Assembly: GCA_021209875.1 (NCBI GenBank)
Contig: JAGYVD010000004.1
Coordinates: 3,943,001-4,007,000 of the forward strand
Reading direction: 5' to 3'
DNA from: Rosellinia necatrix
Taxonomy: Eukaryota; Ascomycota; Sordariomycetes; Xylariales; Xylariaceae
DNA: 64,000 nt
Shown here: in pieces, positions 48,776 to 61,260 of the stretch
How the letters are laid out: every line of letters starts with the position of its first letter
Numbering within the stretch: the first letter of the stretch is position 1
Translations under genes and position numbers: made by a program
The notes under the pieces: generated by a model
Told to the model about the DNA's origin: nothing
The model's input: the letters and a program-made list of their open reading frames with translations, nothing else
Database searches by the model: none

Positions 48776-48806
48776 GAGAGAGAGAGAGACAGACAGAGAG
48801 AGAGAG
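48776..48806. repeat. (AG)n-rich microsatellite
   Basis: AG dinucleotides interrupted by ACAGAC, followed by a GGGGA-type purine run. Confidence 0.85.
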
Positions 48807-49545
48807 GGGAGGGGAGGGGACCTTCGAACTGCCAGCCACGAGATGCCGCATGTGCATCGCATATGCGCATGGCGCATGCGCGTGGAGTTAGCTTAGGTTC
48901 GGCTCCAGTTTTCCCCCACCGCGCCAATCAATCAGAGACCCTCCCCGCCATCCGAAACCGCAATGCGCGCAGATCGCATCGAAACACGTCAAAAAGTGGG
49001 CGGGGCACACTTAAAAAAAAAAGAAGGGCCCCCCCACTCTCCTCCCCGCTCTCTCTCTCTCTCTACACTATCTATCTCCCCCTCCCCAACACCGCCCAAA
49101 AGATGAGGGGCAAAAAAAATGAAAGCAAAAAATAAAAAAAAAAGCAAAGCAGCGCCAGACCACCTGGGAAAGGCGCGCGGCGTCCCGGGGGTATCCACAC
49201 ATAAACGGCTCCACTCTCTTTGGGGAGAGGAGGACCGGTCTGGCCTCTCCCCCCCCCTCCGCCCTTCCGGGAAACTTACCTAAGGGATTCCGCCCACATC
49301 GAGAAAACCCAAAAAAGGGGACAGACAACATTTAGTTATTATTCCTTGTGTCTTGTTTTTGCGCCTAGCTGAGCTTAGCGCCGCGGGTCCCCGGCTCCCC
49401 CCTATTCGGGCTAGCTCGGTTCTCGTATTAGCGCAGGAACCGTGGTCCCCCTCCCCCCAAGTCTAACTCGACGTCAGACCCTCGCATCCCGCTTATTGGG
49501 TGGGCCAAGCCGACTGTCCGCTATAGATTTCCTTGTTTTCCCTTT

Positions 49546-49592
49546 TGTGTGTGTGTGTGTGTGTGCGCGTGAGAGAGAGAGAGAGAGAGAGG
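49546..49592. repeat. Compound (TG)n-(GA)n microsatellite
   Basis: About nine TG units, a GCGC interruption, then about eleven GA units in intergenic sequence. Confidence 0.9.
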
Positions 49593-51145
49593 ATGCGCCC
49601 GTCTGCGTCTGGCGGCTAAAATGGACCAAAGAAGGTTTGGCTCGCGCGCGTGCGCGCGGGGATTATCGCATCCATGCTACGATTGCGACTCGACTTAAGG
49701 TTGGGGGGTGGTGGTAAGGTTTGTTTACCTTGAGCGCGCGATTGTCGAATGCGACAGAGTGTAATCGTCTCTTTGTTTATTGTATTTGTATCGTACTTTT
49801 AGTCCGTGTGTCGTTCGAGCGCGCCTGGATAGCTATCTACACGAGACATGATAAGACCGACGACAAGACGGAATAAGACGAGGCGAGGAGGACCCGTCCA
49901 AAATCGGACGGGCGAGCTGTTCGGCGGCTCTCGTCTCTGCGCTTGTGAAACCACCGCTGGCGCATGGGTAACCACTTATTTAATAGTTGTCGCTTGCACA
50001 GAGCACAAATCCTGGCAGGCGCATGACCCCGGTGAATTCCGCGCCGGGTACTGCCATGCGCGCGCATTCTCAATCCAACAGCTCTGGGCGTAGTTGCGTT
50101 TTGAGCGGCATGGCATGGCATGCTTGGGTATTTCGAGACTGTTTCAGATAGCCGGGTGGAGCCGAGGCGAATCGTAGTCTTTAACATTGGTGGTTTTGTA
50201 CGCAAGGTAATAAGGTCATACCAACTTCGTCCTAGTGATCGTGGTATGCGGTGGCGTCACGAAAGAGCGAGACTACAGCTAGCTGAGGGCTTATCATGTA
50301 TTTTAGCAGCTAAGGTATGGAAAGGTTCTCGGTAGCTCGGATACCGCCCCCCGCCTAACAAGCTATGAACACGAGAATCCGATAGACAAACAAGAAAATG
50401 TAAAAACCACGGTGCGAAATACTTGCGAGGCATCATCGCCAGCAGTATAGATGAAAACACCGCCAACGCAAAGATCGACATACGCCCGAGCACAGCACGC
50501 CTGTAGACTAACCCGCCTCAAATGATTTTCAGCCATACAGTTCAGGACCCCCCCATTGCTCAGCCTTGCGACGCACCCGAATTTACTTGAGACCAAGCAT
50601 ATTCTAACCACCATCTTGTTTGCGTTTTCAATGGATCCCCCACTTCCCAACATGCGCTTGCCATCTTGTACACTATGGCCCGGCCGCATAAGGGTAACGG
50701 TAGCGATTTGGAAATTGGACCGCCAAAGCAAAAGCACAGATGTGAATCCAACGCCGACCCGTAGGGATTTCTTGGTAGAAAGACTCGCTCCCAGCCTAGC
50801 ATTGCGTCGGGGAAAAGGAGTGTAATGGCTCTATGGCCTCACAATTAAACCTCGGTTCCACTTGCGCCGTCCGAACTCCGGGGATGTAACTCCGATGCCC
50901 AAGGAAAAATCTAATATCGCCCCCGACTGGAGATGGGCTCTGAAGCTCTCATATGTAACCTCGCGCACCGGCGCATGCAATTGACGCCGGTGTAGAAAAT
51001 CCTCTCGTGGGCCGGGACCCGTCCCTATTGAGCACGGTTCGAAATAATGTACGACAAAGAGGGCTTGATTCATATAACAATCCTAATATAGTGTGAATGT
51101 CGTCCACGCGCCTGTTGCGCTGCAGTAGTGGGCGAGCCACGTGGC

Positions 51146-53196
51146 CTATCGTTTCCGTTTCTTGTTCTTGTCGGCCGCGACCGCCGGCGCTGTGATAGGT
51201 GCGGCGGGCAGGAGCGTGGATGGTGCCGGAACGTCAAGTGACTTGATAGGTACGCCCATATGGCGTCCATAGCGTCCTTTTCGCCCATTGCCTTCGTCTT
51301 CGCTAATGCATTGTTCCGCGCTAAGACCGGCATCCCTACAACGGCCGCAAGGCCGTTGGCGATCGCAACCTTTCTTGCTCTTTCGGCATCGTTGGCAACG
51401 CGGCTTGGTTGACAGATCCGGCTGTTCCTCTTCGCCAGGCTGGCCTGATAACGCCGAAACAATAGAGGGCTTACGCGATTGGTTCGGTAGAGATGCGGGT
51501 GACATAGGACCAATAGCTACGCTGTTCGATTTTTTGGGTTTGGTAGAACCGGTCTTGGGCACCTTTGTCGTCTTGGGTTTACTGGACTTGGCGCTGGGCG
51601 CTCGCGGCTTCCCGGGAATCTGAGTCTTGACCCTGCCATCGCTGGGCGGCAGCCCTTGGGTGCTCTCTTCAGCAACGTCCTCTAAATCCGCATCATCCCC
51701 GCTGGCTTCTCCGTTGTCGCGGGGTAGTATGAAATGACTGTCTGTAGTTGGGTGAATTTTATGCGCAGGCCCATTCTTATCGATCTTCTGGCGACGAGCC
51801 GGCGGAAGTTCGTTCTCGTTGTCACTGCCACCCTCACTCGTAGCGCCGGTAGAGGAAGCGACCTCTGCCTTGCCACTGAAGGTGTCATCCAGTGTGGACG
51901 CAGACGTTCTACCATGAGAAATGTTTGACATCTCACCCAGTCTCATAAGCTGGATTGCTACATCTTTATCCTCTTCAGACACGCAACTGCCGATAGTAGG
52001 GTCGGGCGTCGGGAGGATGCCCGATCCATTGCTAGGATAACCTATACTACCCCGCTGCCGTCTTGAGTCGGCCGCCGGGGTTGCAAATACGCCCCGTTGG
52101 CTATATCCAGTGTAACTTTGAGGGGACTGCAGGGGCTGAGGGTTTGTAAATGGATTCTGATTCGGGTGGGGCAAGGGGAGCGACGGTCGCTGATGTTCTA
52201 CTCGACGCGCAGGGGATACAGAAGGATTCGACGTGGCCGCGGGCATTTGTGGTGGAGCAAACAATGGTAGCTCCTATTACGTAGCGGATGGTTAGAATTT
52301 AAGTTATGGACGGAAAGAGAGTGTTGAATGCCTACCGAGCTCTCAAACTTGGCCCGCTTGCGACGGCCACCCTCAACGATATTGTCCACACTGATATCGG
52401 TGTTGCCGATGTGATCCTTCAATTTACTAGACACGGACCCGGCAGTACCGTCACCGCTGCTGTAGCCATTGGCACTATCGTCATAGTTGGAACCGTGGTT
52501 TTTGGCAGAGCGAGAGCGCACTTTTTTGCCAGCTGGGTTCGTGCTGACTGACGTGCTACGCCGGCCGCTATTCCCACCAGGAGAAGGACTGCGCCTACGG
52601 GATGTTCTCGAGCTTGGTCTGGAAACAGGGTGGCTGAGTTGGTGTTCTGAGTAGCCCAGAGGCGCTGGCTGGAAAGCGGTCGGGTTAAACGGCCCGGCAG
52701 GTGGAGACGGTTCCTCAATGACCCTGACATAAACGACCATGTTGTTGCTGAAGTTCTCGTATCTCCCGATCAGCGTGTTGTGCCGATCGTCCTCAAAACT
52801 GATACTAGCGACGCCGTGATACAAGCCGTAAAAATTCTTGACGGTGGATATTATCGACTCGGTATCATCGTGTGGGTATATTTGTACACGCAGAGGGAGG
52901 CGTGCCCGATATTGGGGGGATTGAGGGAAGAGGAGTTCGAACTGAACATGTTTGGGGGTTGGGTGAGGGGAGATGCTTCCACTGTGGGAACCGGCGGAAG
53001 CACCCGGATATGGCTCAATCGGCGACGCGGATGCCATATTAGCTCCCCGGCGTGCTATTGATGTGTTGAGGGTAAGTTTGGAAGGCAAGTGTGTTTGCTG
53101 AGGAGGGTGATGGAACGCGCCCGCAGCAGACTGGGCGCCGTTCGGTTGCGGATGGGAGAATGGGGGTTTTGCCGTTAGGAGATTGGACAAGTCCAT
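51146..53196 (-). CDS. Transcription factor with C-terminal Zn2Cys6 cluster
   Basis: Minus-strand exons 53196-52336 and 52273-51146 give 662 residues. The six cysteines of a fungal binuclear zinc cluster are at 580, 583, 590, 596, 599 and 609 (CQRCRKSKKGC, then CGRC and a final C after a nine-residue gap), close to the C terminus instead of the usual N terminus. A Lys/Arg-rich tail (KNKKRKR) ends the protein. A conserved block near 78-165 (PKHVQFELLFPQSPQY, LRVQIYPHDDTESII, NFYGLYHGVASISFED, ENFSNNMVVYVRVIEE) looks like a small folded domain of unknown function; the rest is Ser/Pro-rich and disordered. The fungal_trans middle homology region is absent. Donor GTAGGC, acceptor TAG. Targets are unknown. 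I recall proteins of this layout across Pezizomycotina but cannot give a reliable name. Confidence 0.85.
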
Positions 53197-53930
53197 CACC
53201 CGCACGGATAGACCCTCAATCACGCCCTTGGTAGTGTCGCTTGGCTTTAGATCGAAGCGCTTCCGATAGTGACTCTATACACCGTCGGATAAACGTCGAG
53301 GGTCGGCGTGGCGGGTGGAGGATGGGAGCGGTCAAAAGCCGATCGCGAGATGGAGCGAGAAGGATGGGTGTTTCCGAAGGCCTGATAGCGTCGCCCTGCC
53401 TATCTAGCTCTGGCATATGTCAGCTCGACCATTCGGATTATGGGCGAAGAGGAAGAAAGGGGTGGGCGTGGAGCGCAGGCAGTCTCCTCATCGTCGCCGA
53501 TCATGGCTCGGGTGGGAAGCCGCATTCTGTGGCAGGCCGACCAAGCCCAATGTGCAGAGGCTCGTGGGGAGGACAGCAGAGACGAAGACAGTCCCGATTG
53601 GGGCAAACACCGGATCGCATATGGCGATGGATTCTGAAAAACTTACCGAGACACAGACCAGATGGTGTTGCGGTGTTGGAGGTGCATGAACTCGGCCTCG
53701 AGCCCTGATGTCCTGGATCGGCCTACAAGAGCAGCGCTAAGCGTCAGGACTGCGAGAACCGGGTATCTTGCCAAAAGCCCTGGCGGGATAGGCAGCGATG
53801 AGGGCAGAGATGGGTTGAGAATACTGACAGCTATGGATGGGAGTGGTTAGATGGGTGGTTTGATCAAGGAATCGGGGTTCGTGTGAAAGAGGAGGTGGAA
53901 GAGAGTGAGGTTTTGCACAGTACTAGGTGA
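53197..53930 (-). promoter_or_regulatory. Likely promoter/leader of the Zn2Cys6 gene, with a possible uORF
   Basis: A 66-codon ATG frame on the minus strand (53416-53216, MPELDRQGDAIR...) stops about 20 nt before the start codon of the factor, in another frame. If the transcript starts further upstream this would be an upstream ORF able to limit translation. The transcript start is unknown. Confidence 0.3.
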
Positions 53931-56900
53931 GTCTCGAAAAAGGCTTTCCCACACAGTTAGCGAATCTAGGAAGTTGGTGGGTGCGGGTGCCCGTATTGAA
54001 TGTCCCATTCCTACCGCTCATAGGTACCTAACGTAGTAGCCTACAGGTAGCACTTGACCTGCCTATGGCCCCCTGTACAGCGCACATCACACCCACTAAA
54101 AGGGCGATGGCACTGCGTCACATACCTGGCTCCCTCCCCCTGGGTTAGGAGGGTTAGGTACTGACCTACCTACCTACTCGTCGGTACCTACAGCGTGGAG
54201 GTACCTCCCTGTCACCAAGTACCTACCTGCTTGCACAAATTGCTCAGGCCAGTCCGCGAAATGAGATTCTGAAAGGGCTAATTCACAGCTTTTTTTTTTT
54301 CATATTCATTTTCATTTAATTAGATGCCAAACTACTAGTACGCGAAAATCCATGTCGCTATTTGATTATCTCCATTGTCTAGCAAGCAAGTACATTGGTC
54401 CCGGAGCTCCAGCATGCCTAACATGTCTCTCCTCTTTCCAACGGGGCCACACATATGGTAAGCCTATACAAACATGCATGACGACGGATGGGCGGTTTAG
54501 GTCTCCCAAGGATACTAAGGTACCTACTTAGCCTACCTACCGTTCCATACATACCTACCTACCAGCAAGGAAATAATTACCTAGGTTCACCTACAACCGC
54601 CTTAGCGAAAGTCAAAACCGCTATGCTGCATGTACCTGCAGACAGGACATCATTGTTGATGCTGGTTGATCCCGATGTATCCGTTGGTATGTTGGACAAC
54701 TCGTGTAGTAGTCGCACTAACTACCAGCACCACCCGCACAAACCAGCACTACTAGTACCACTGCTAGATCGTCGTGTTGCTGTCAAACGTTATGCAACAC
54801 TTGTCCTCGGATTAGGAAACGGTGAAAACTACAACAACGCACATACATATACATATACATATACACGTCTCGACAAGAGGGTCTCGAGAACCAGGCCCAT
54901 TGTGTATGTGTCGGCAGGTTTCTATCTATGCAGCCTACCAGACTTGACATGGATCGTATACTGGAGACCGAGTTGCACTGGCGACCCTTGAGAGTGAATC
55001 GTGTGCCTGAAAAGCCGGTGAAGGAGTTCTGCATGTTGCTCGACTTGTGCGAAAGGGTCTCCCCCGTCCGTGTGGTGTGTTGTTCACTTGTCGCCACCAG
55101 TCAAATCCGAGAGAAACGACGGTTTGGTTGCGTTCAGAATGGAGGCCCAAGCGAGTCTGCTGCTATGGTGGGCTCTCGCCAGGCGAATTGAATCTGTGAC
55201 TGACTGCCTTACTCTGCTTCTGGGTATGCCTGTGTGCTTGTGTGCGCGGCTCACTGTAGGTAGGAACTTCCAGGACCGACTTGACCGACCTAGTCACGTC
55301 CCAAACCCGCCGGTTGTAACGTCAAGCTAGCTTGAGCCAGGCCGTCAGGGTTCTAAATAGCTGATCCCCGGACACTAGATAGATTGCTTGTACATCGAAA
55401 GCATTGGCTGAGACCAACCGGACCAGCTAACCTACTGAGAAATGCGGAATGAACCGGCCTCTGACTAGGCACATCTCACGTACCTCTATAATACCCAAGG
55501 AGGTAAGATACATGGTAGGGCAGAGGGGAGCAGTTATGTACTATGTAGTATGTAGGTGACGGTCGGGGCGATTAGGTGGGAGAGCCCTCTGACCTTGTGC
55601 GCGTGCCTATCATTTCATATCAGAGCTCGCAGACCGTTATAGCTTCCTATCTCGGACTGGAGGCTTCTCTCTTGTTGGCGAGAAAAAGAGAGAGAGAGAC
55701 AGCGAGAGAGACAGCGAGAGACACAGAGAGAGAGAGAGCGTCCTGCGCAGTTTGCGCAATACGGTGATGAACACGCCATCCTTTTGCGCCGCCGTCATTG
55801 TGGGGGGAGAGTGCGACAAGGGGATCCGCGACAGCAAGGAGGACAGACACCTTGCGTGTCTACAACGCTATCTACTGCCACCGTCATGTCAACAACGGAC
55901 ACTGTCCCGCTTTGCATCTCGCATTGGGAAGCGTCTCGCCTGCTGCTAATGCAAAGCAATTTACAGAACCATCTTAGCTTGTCAGGTGCCGCTTATCTAG
56001 TCTGTTAACGTAGCTCGCGGTCACAAACAAAGTTCGTTGACGGGGATCTCAGATCAGTCAAGTGGCTAAGCCAACGGCCGATCCAGCCAATGGCGCCAAT
56101 GACCTGTATGCGCCAGCTTGTCAGAGCAGGGGTGCCGTCCTCACCGTGTGCCTGCGCATGGGTACTTGGAGTTTGGTGTGAGGGAAACATGCCTGAGAAC
56201 CACGGGGACGAACTCTTGTTCGGATCGTGAAATACATACTTGTCGCTAAAGGTCGTTCCATAGGCTGACTCCCCTATCTATCTATACCGATCCTATCTGG
56301 AACCACCTTTCACATATGCTCGAGGGAGTATGCTCATTCATGCCTTGAGGGCCTGGCTGGTCCGCCTCCGCTGCCGCCGCCGCCAAAGTCGGTCATCCGT
56401 CATTTTGGAACATGACCAGGAGTGGGAATGAATGGTAAAGCACCTACACTATCAGATCTATAAGTAGGTACCAAGTAGTACAGACAAAAAGGATCTGCAA
56501 TCACGCATCTATGTATTTATTTCATCGTGTTTCACTGTCTATCATGACCACACCATGTCGGCCATGGGGAGCCGCGCAGAATTGGACGCCAGGGTGAAGA
56601 GCGAGGTATGCCGCCGGGGCATGAGAATCACCCACTGCGATAATGGGCCGGGCTTGAGAGGGCCATACCTGTGGCAAGTCGCAAAGTCACGATTTTGGAT
56701 GTTCGACACAACAAAGGAAAGCCAAGCCCTCCACGGCATAACGTCGCGCGAGTGTGGAGTATGGAATCGGAGGAAACTCTCTTATTGAGGGAAAGCAGAG
56801 GATGGATGTAAGATGCGCTGGCCGAAGCGTTACTTGCATCAAATCAGCCCCCCGGAGGGCCCTGTTCTTACAGCGCAGCCCCATCCTCTCGAACACGCTG

Positions 56901-59900
56901 TCAGGAGGGCTGTCGAGCTGGCGAGCGCATCGCTCTTGTTCGTGCAGCCAAGGGTAGCATCCTTGACGGCCCTCTGCGAATCATCTGTCTCCATGCATCC
57001 TTTGTTTATTTTTCGCATGCGCGACTGTTATATTGGCGAAGGAGACTAGTAGTGGGTGCCGTAAACACCCCGCCAGATCAGGCCCCTACACGCGCGCTCC
57101 CAATTCCAAAAACAAACAAAACGAAACAAGAACTAACCACCGTAGTAAGAGAGGCCGCGGCTGGCAGCGTGGCTTCGGAACGGTAGGTCGTAGAATCGTA
57201 GGGGAAAGAGCTCGTAGGGAATTACTTGTGGACGGTCAGTCGTTTTCGCATAGAGCGAAAGCGACTTCCCTCAGCATCTAATCCTCTCTCTTGACCGCTC
57301 ACTTGTGAAAGCTTCTCTCCTCCAATAGGGAATATCTTCCCCTCGAACTGTGTACAACTACCGAGCAGGGAGGTACTAACCTAGCTGGGCACATAGCGGC
57401 ACATAGCATGGCAAGCCTCTCGTTGCGCCGATCTACACCGCACTTACTAACGCATTCAGACTCCGCGCTCTTAGTGTAGATAGTTTGTATCATCCCGGGC
57501 ATTAGTCGCATGGTTACCTATCTGGCGCCTGTTTCGTGGTGGCGAGGGTTAGGAAGTGCCTAGGCTAGTGACGTACCTGGATTGGTCAGAAAGTTAGATG
57601 GCTAACGAACAGATGTACCTGTTGAGGTATCTGGTCGCCGGCATGCAAGATGGTCTGATACTGGGTAGGTACTATGTATGTATGTGTGTATGCACATCTC
57701 TGATTTTCGTGCGATTGCGCAGCCAATCGTTTGGGTAAAACATGACATAACTATAGCCAACCCTTCATCCTTGCTACACAGTCGATCGCAACAACCCGAC
57801 TGCCTTCAATTACTTCCCCCCTCAAGAGCGGCGCATTAGTAGCGACATGCCCTGCGCATATTTTGTGTTTGCGCTTGCGCGCGCGTACGTTTTCATGCGC
57901 AATTGTCGAAAATCATGAACGAATAATTTCGCACTCTCGCGGGCCTGCCCTTGGATTCTATGATTCCTGATGGCAGCGCCGATAACGTCGAGAACTTGAC
58001 TATTTGTCGCTTGACGGTCATCAATGGAACCGACTCGTCAGTCTAGTCCCGTAGTGCCGTGGCGTCTCCTGTCGTCAATCCGGGCGCTAACTACCTCGGA
58101 TGGTCGCATCAATCGAAAGATGTGCTCCCGTTCAGTGAGTTTGCGACTCAAATGTATGTAGCAGCCTACTTTGCGCAGGCTGCCAGCTTGCATCGTATCA
58201 TGAGCTAAAATAGAAGAAGCGGCGAGCATGTCCATGTCTCATCAGCAATGAGAGGCCTTCCCATTGCAAGTACGCATATGCATGTGAGCCTAGGTTGGGT
58301 TCGGCTGAATTATTCTGAACTATAATCAAGTACTGGTCTCGCTGGCCAGCTTCAGCGAGATGCGACACGATGCTGTCAACCAGCATCGGCCGCTTCATAG
58401 GGCTGCGCATAACTTGAAACACAGCCATAAACCGTCGCATATAGGTAGCGAACGCATCAACTCGGCTTTGCAAGTGCGCAAGCATGCCATTGCGGTTGCG
58501 CGAGAGGTGAAGTAGAGCTCCCGAAGTCGAGAATCAGACAGCAAGCAGAAAATATCGCGATCACGTGCTTCCGGGTCCTGTTCGCGATTGGCCCTATTGA
58601 CATTGTCGCGTCCTCGACGCAAATTGATGTTAACCCAATATTGACGTGGGATATTGCATAGAGGACTCTGTGGGATCCTGATATCTTGATAATTACTTCT
58701 TATTGCGAAAACGCTTTAAGCTATTTATATATTACAAGATGGAACCTACATTTATTAAATATTTCGAAATTACTTAAATTTCTTGCCTCAATGCGAGACG
58801 CGACTGGACTTACTTTAGAATACGTCATCTCAGAATTTTGTGGGGCTAACAGACAAGAAAGTGGCTTAATGCCGAGCCTTGAGCCACACACAAAGCCGGT
58901 TGCTTCGAGATCAGGTAAGATGGTCATCAGCCACATAGCTCATGTGATTAGTAACCCACACATCTAGGTAACTAGGTCTTGACCTTCCTACTCTGGATAG
59001 TTACCTACCCAGGCATGTGGTTGTTATGCTAAATTTACATACGTGCATCACACTTTTGGAATAGGCCAGGCAGATTGCAAAACCTCGACAACCTTTGGCC
59101 TTGATAGATGCTGAGTAACATAGTCTTCGTAGAACTGCTCTATACATTCTGCCCAGATTCTAACCATGCAGCATTATCAGTCAATAATTACTGTGTTAGG
59201 CGGTTAGAGTGCCTGCATTGGTTGCACGAAATATGCGAACGGGGAGACCAGGGCAACGGAGTCTAAGCTGCAACAGGGGGTCAGATCGCTAATTCTGTTT
59301 GGTCGATTTGTTTGTTTTCTTTCCTAAATCGGCACTGTTACCCCATTCAGAAAGGACATCATGACAGTGCACGGGCCATATTGCTTGGAGCAGGGGTCAG
59401 GTACTTGGTGCCTTCTCCCCTTGAGTCCCGCCGCTTTAACCTGAGTCTAGCCTGAGCCACACCTAAGCTAAGCCCCGCTTATGCATAAGTCTATTGCATT
59501 ATTCTAGACCGTAGGTAATAAACGGAAAGTACCTATTCACCAACTTCCTAGGAAGTCAGTCTTGGTTGAGGTCGGTAATGTTGAACCTACCTACTTGGTT
59601 ACATGGCATAAAAGCACCTAGCGATAGGGTTGCACTGATATAGCTTCCAATACTTTTCCAATGTAAGCCACCATGCATTGGCCATTCGCATATGCACATT
59701 GAACTCTACGTGACGTTCAATAGGTAAATAGTACACGGTTGAGTTGTTGCTTGTTTATATCTCATGTCGTCTCGTGCTAGCTTATTATAAGTACGTCCTT
59801 ATTGCTACCAGCCTTTTCCACGCATAAAAGCATGCACTGCACTTATATCCACCATAGACTAGATATCACGATTGCGGCAATTACTTAAGCCAGCTAAAAG

Positions 59901-60080
59901 TCGGGTGCTGAACAGGTAGCGTCTACACGAAGAAGAACAATAACGGCAAAAAAAGCTAAAGAACTTGCCAAAGAAGCACAACCACAAGTACTTCAGTGGC
60001 ATCTGTGGGCATGGTACCCGTTAAGCCTTTCTAGTGACCACTCGTAACACTCTTAACGATAGTGACGTTTAACTAGGTAA
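53931..60080. other. Gene-poor region
   Basis: No frame here can be assigned. It holds TAGG/CCTA tracts (54010-54240, 54510-54600), CATATA repeats (about 54840-54865), a GA-rich run (55687-55738) and an AT-richer stretch from about 58.7 kb. The 167-codon frame at 54488-54991 is partly repeat-encoded and has no family signature. Confidence 0.5.
55687..55738. repeat. (GA)n-rich imperfect microsatellite
   Basis: GA dinucleotides interrupted by regularly spaced CAGC or CACA steps, giving a larger unit of GAGAGAGACAGC. Confidence 0.85.
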
Positions 60081-60083
60081 CTA

Positions 60084-60242
60084 CTGATATATGAAAAGTC
60101 ACAGTCAGGAAGGGGGCTCCCTATCTAGCTAGCGACACTAGCTAGATAAGGATTGTGTAGATTAGATAAGGTAACTAGCCTAAGGCTTCTGGTCCCGCAG
60201 GGACCAGAAGCCCCTCCTTCTAATCTACATCACACTTTTACA
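60084..60242 (-). mobile_element. Possible solo LTR or structured transposon remnant
   Basis: On the minus strand the segment begins TGTAAAAGTGTGATGTAG, has TG...CA-like ends and contains two hairpins with an outer pair of inverted arms (see the inverted-repeat entry). The general look recalls LTRs of fungal Ty1/copia elements, from memory only. No matching target-site duplication was found, and the left boundary is a guess. A short minus frame just to the right (about 60365-60436) reads SPNYDYLKVRG, slightly like the PNxxxLKVFGC motif of copia integrases. Confidence 0.35.
60122..60233. repeat. Nested inverted repeats (two hairpins plus outer arms)
   Basis: First hairpin: arms TATCTAGCTAG (60122-60132) and CTAGCTAGATA (60138-60148), 5-nt loop. 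Second: arms GGCTTCTGGTCCC (60184-60196) and GGGACCAGAAGCC (60200-60212), 3-nt loop, perfect over 13 bp. Outer arms: a segment with TGTAGATTAGA at about 60155-60165 is complementary to TCTAATCTACA at about 60219-60229, enclosing the second hairpin. A transcript from either strand would fold strongly. Confidence 0.85.
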
Positions 60243-61260
60243 GACTCAATACCACACTACCTCTAGTAAACTATACTACAACCCTCCCTATTCTGTCGGC
60301 CACATAAAGTTACCCCTGAAACAATACACAAAATGTTCCACAAAAAATCCTCCAGCATCTGTTGCATGGAAACCCCCGAACCTTCAAATAATCATAGTTT
60401 GGCGATTGCTTCCCTGCAAGTAGGACTACTGGTGCGCCTGCCAGCTAACAATACCGTTGTTGTATATGACGCACATCTGTTGAGTTAGTTAGCGAGCCAC
60501 TAGCAAATCATTATAGAACAGACTATAGATTCTAAAGAGTGGTGTTTCTCACTGTAAATGAAGATTCTTATGAAATGACATAAAAACTGGTTGGAAGCGG
60601 ATTCTGATAACCGGTGAAACTGAGTCGAACTTAAAGGGCTTCAAATGTATAAATGATGAAAGCCTGATGATCTACAACTTTAGGATTATGATACGAGCAG
60701 ATGCCAGTGCCTTTATACCCTCAAGAGGTTGGTTCCTTGTTAGATAAATGGCTCATTTGATATCAGTGTTGGTTATCCCCTTGAATCTGTTTCTATGAGC
60801 TGGACAGCTAAACAATCTTGTATAGTGTCAGGCAGGTTAAGCACATGGGGAGGTACTGGCTACCCTACGATGTAGCTCTAGAGGTATATTTGCGTATATA
60901 AGGACTGAAGGCCTCCCACCTTAGATGGTCGGCCGAGGAATCAATGATATTGAGCCTTACCACTATCCTCAACTATCTACTTGCGACGCAGCTGCTACCT
61001 TCTAGTGACCAGCCCTCACTCTGGACGTTCTTCCCGTGACATATAGTCACCAACCAGCAGCCTAATTGTTCTCATTTTGGATGGCATATGACTATCTTTT
61101 CACTAGTTACAGCTGGGTCACACGTATACTGGCTGCCCAGCTATGCCTTTTTGATCCGTGTTGGTTGTTCCTAGGAAGCTGGCCGCTCTTGAGGTCGGTG
61201 GCTGGTTGGTTTCTTAGCAAGTTGCAGCTAACAGACTCATATGGGCACCCCCTGTCGTGC
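60243..61260. other. Spacer between the two LTR-like segments
   Basis: About 1 kb, AT-rich in part. A 66-codon plus frame at 61066-61266 (Trp/Leu-rich, hydrophobic) has no family resemblance. It may be decayed transposon sequence. Confidence 0.4.

Larger units (their letters stand above)
46337..51145. other. 4.8 kb intergenic region without a supportable gene
   Basis: The region lies between the start of the MFS gene and the 3' end of the Zn2Cys6 gene. It holds GA-type runs (48776-48806), a TG-GA compound run (49546-49592) and C-runs near 49240. The longest frames (173 codons at 46685-47206 minus; 141 at 48204-48629 minus) have irregular residue usage, with no domain and no plausible partner exons. 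The 46.3-46.9 kb part is probably the MFS promoter. Confidence 0.5.

Noticed and set aside
54488..54991. 167-codon plus-strand open frame
   Set aside because: Contains TAGG- and CATATA-repeat-encoded residues and no family signature.
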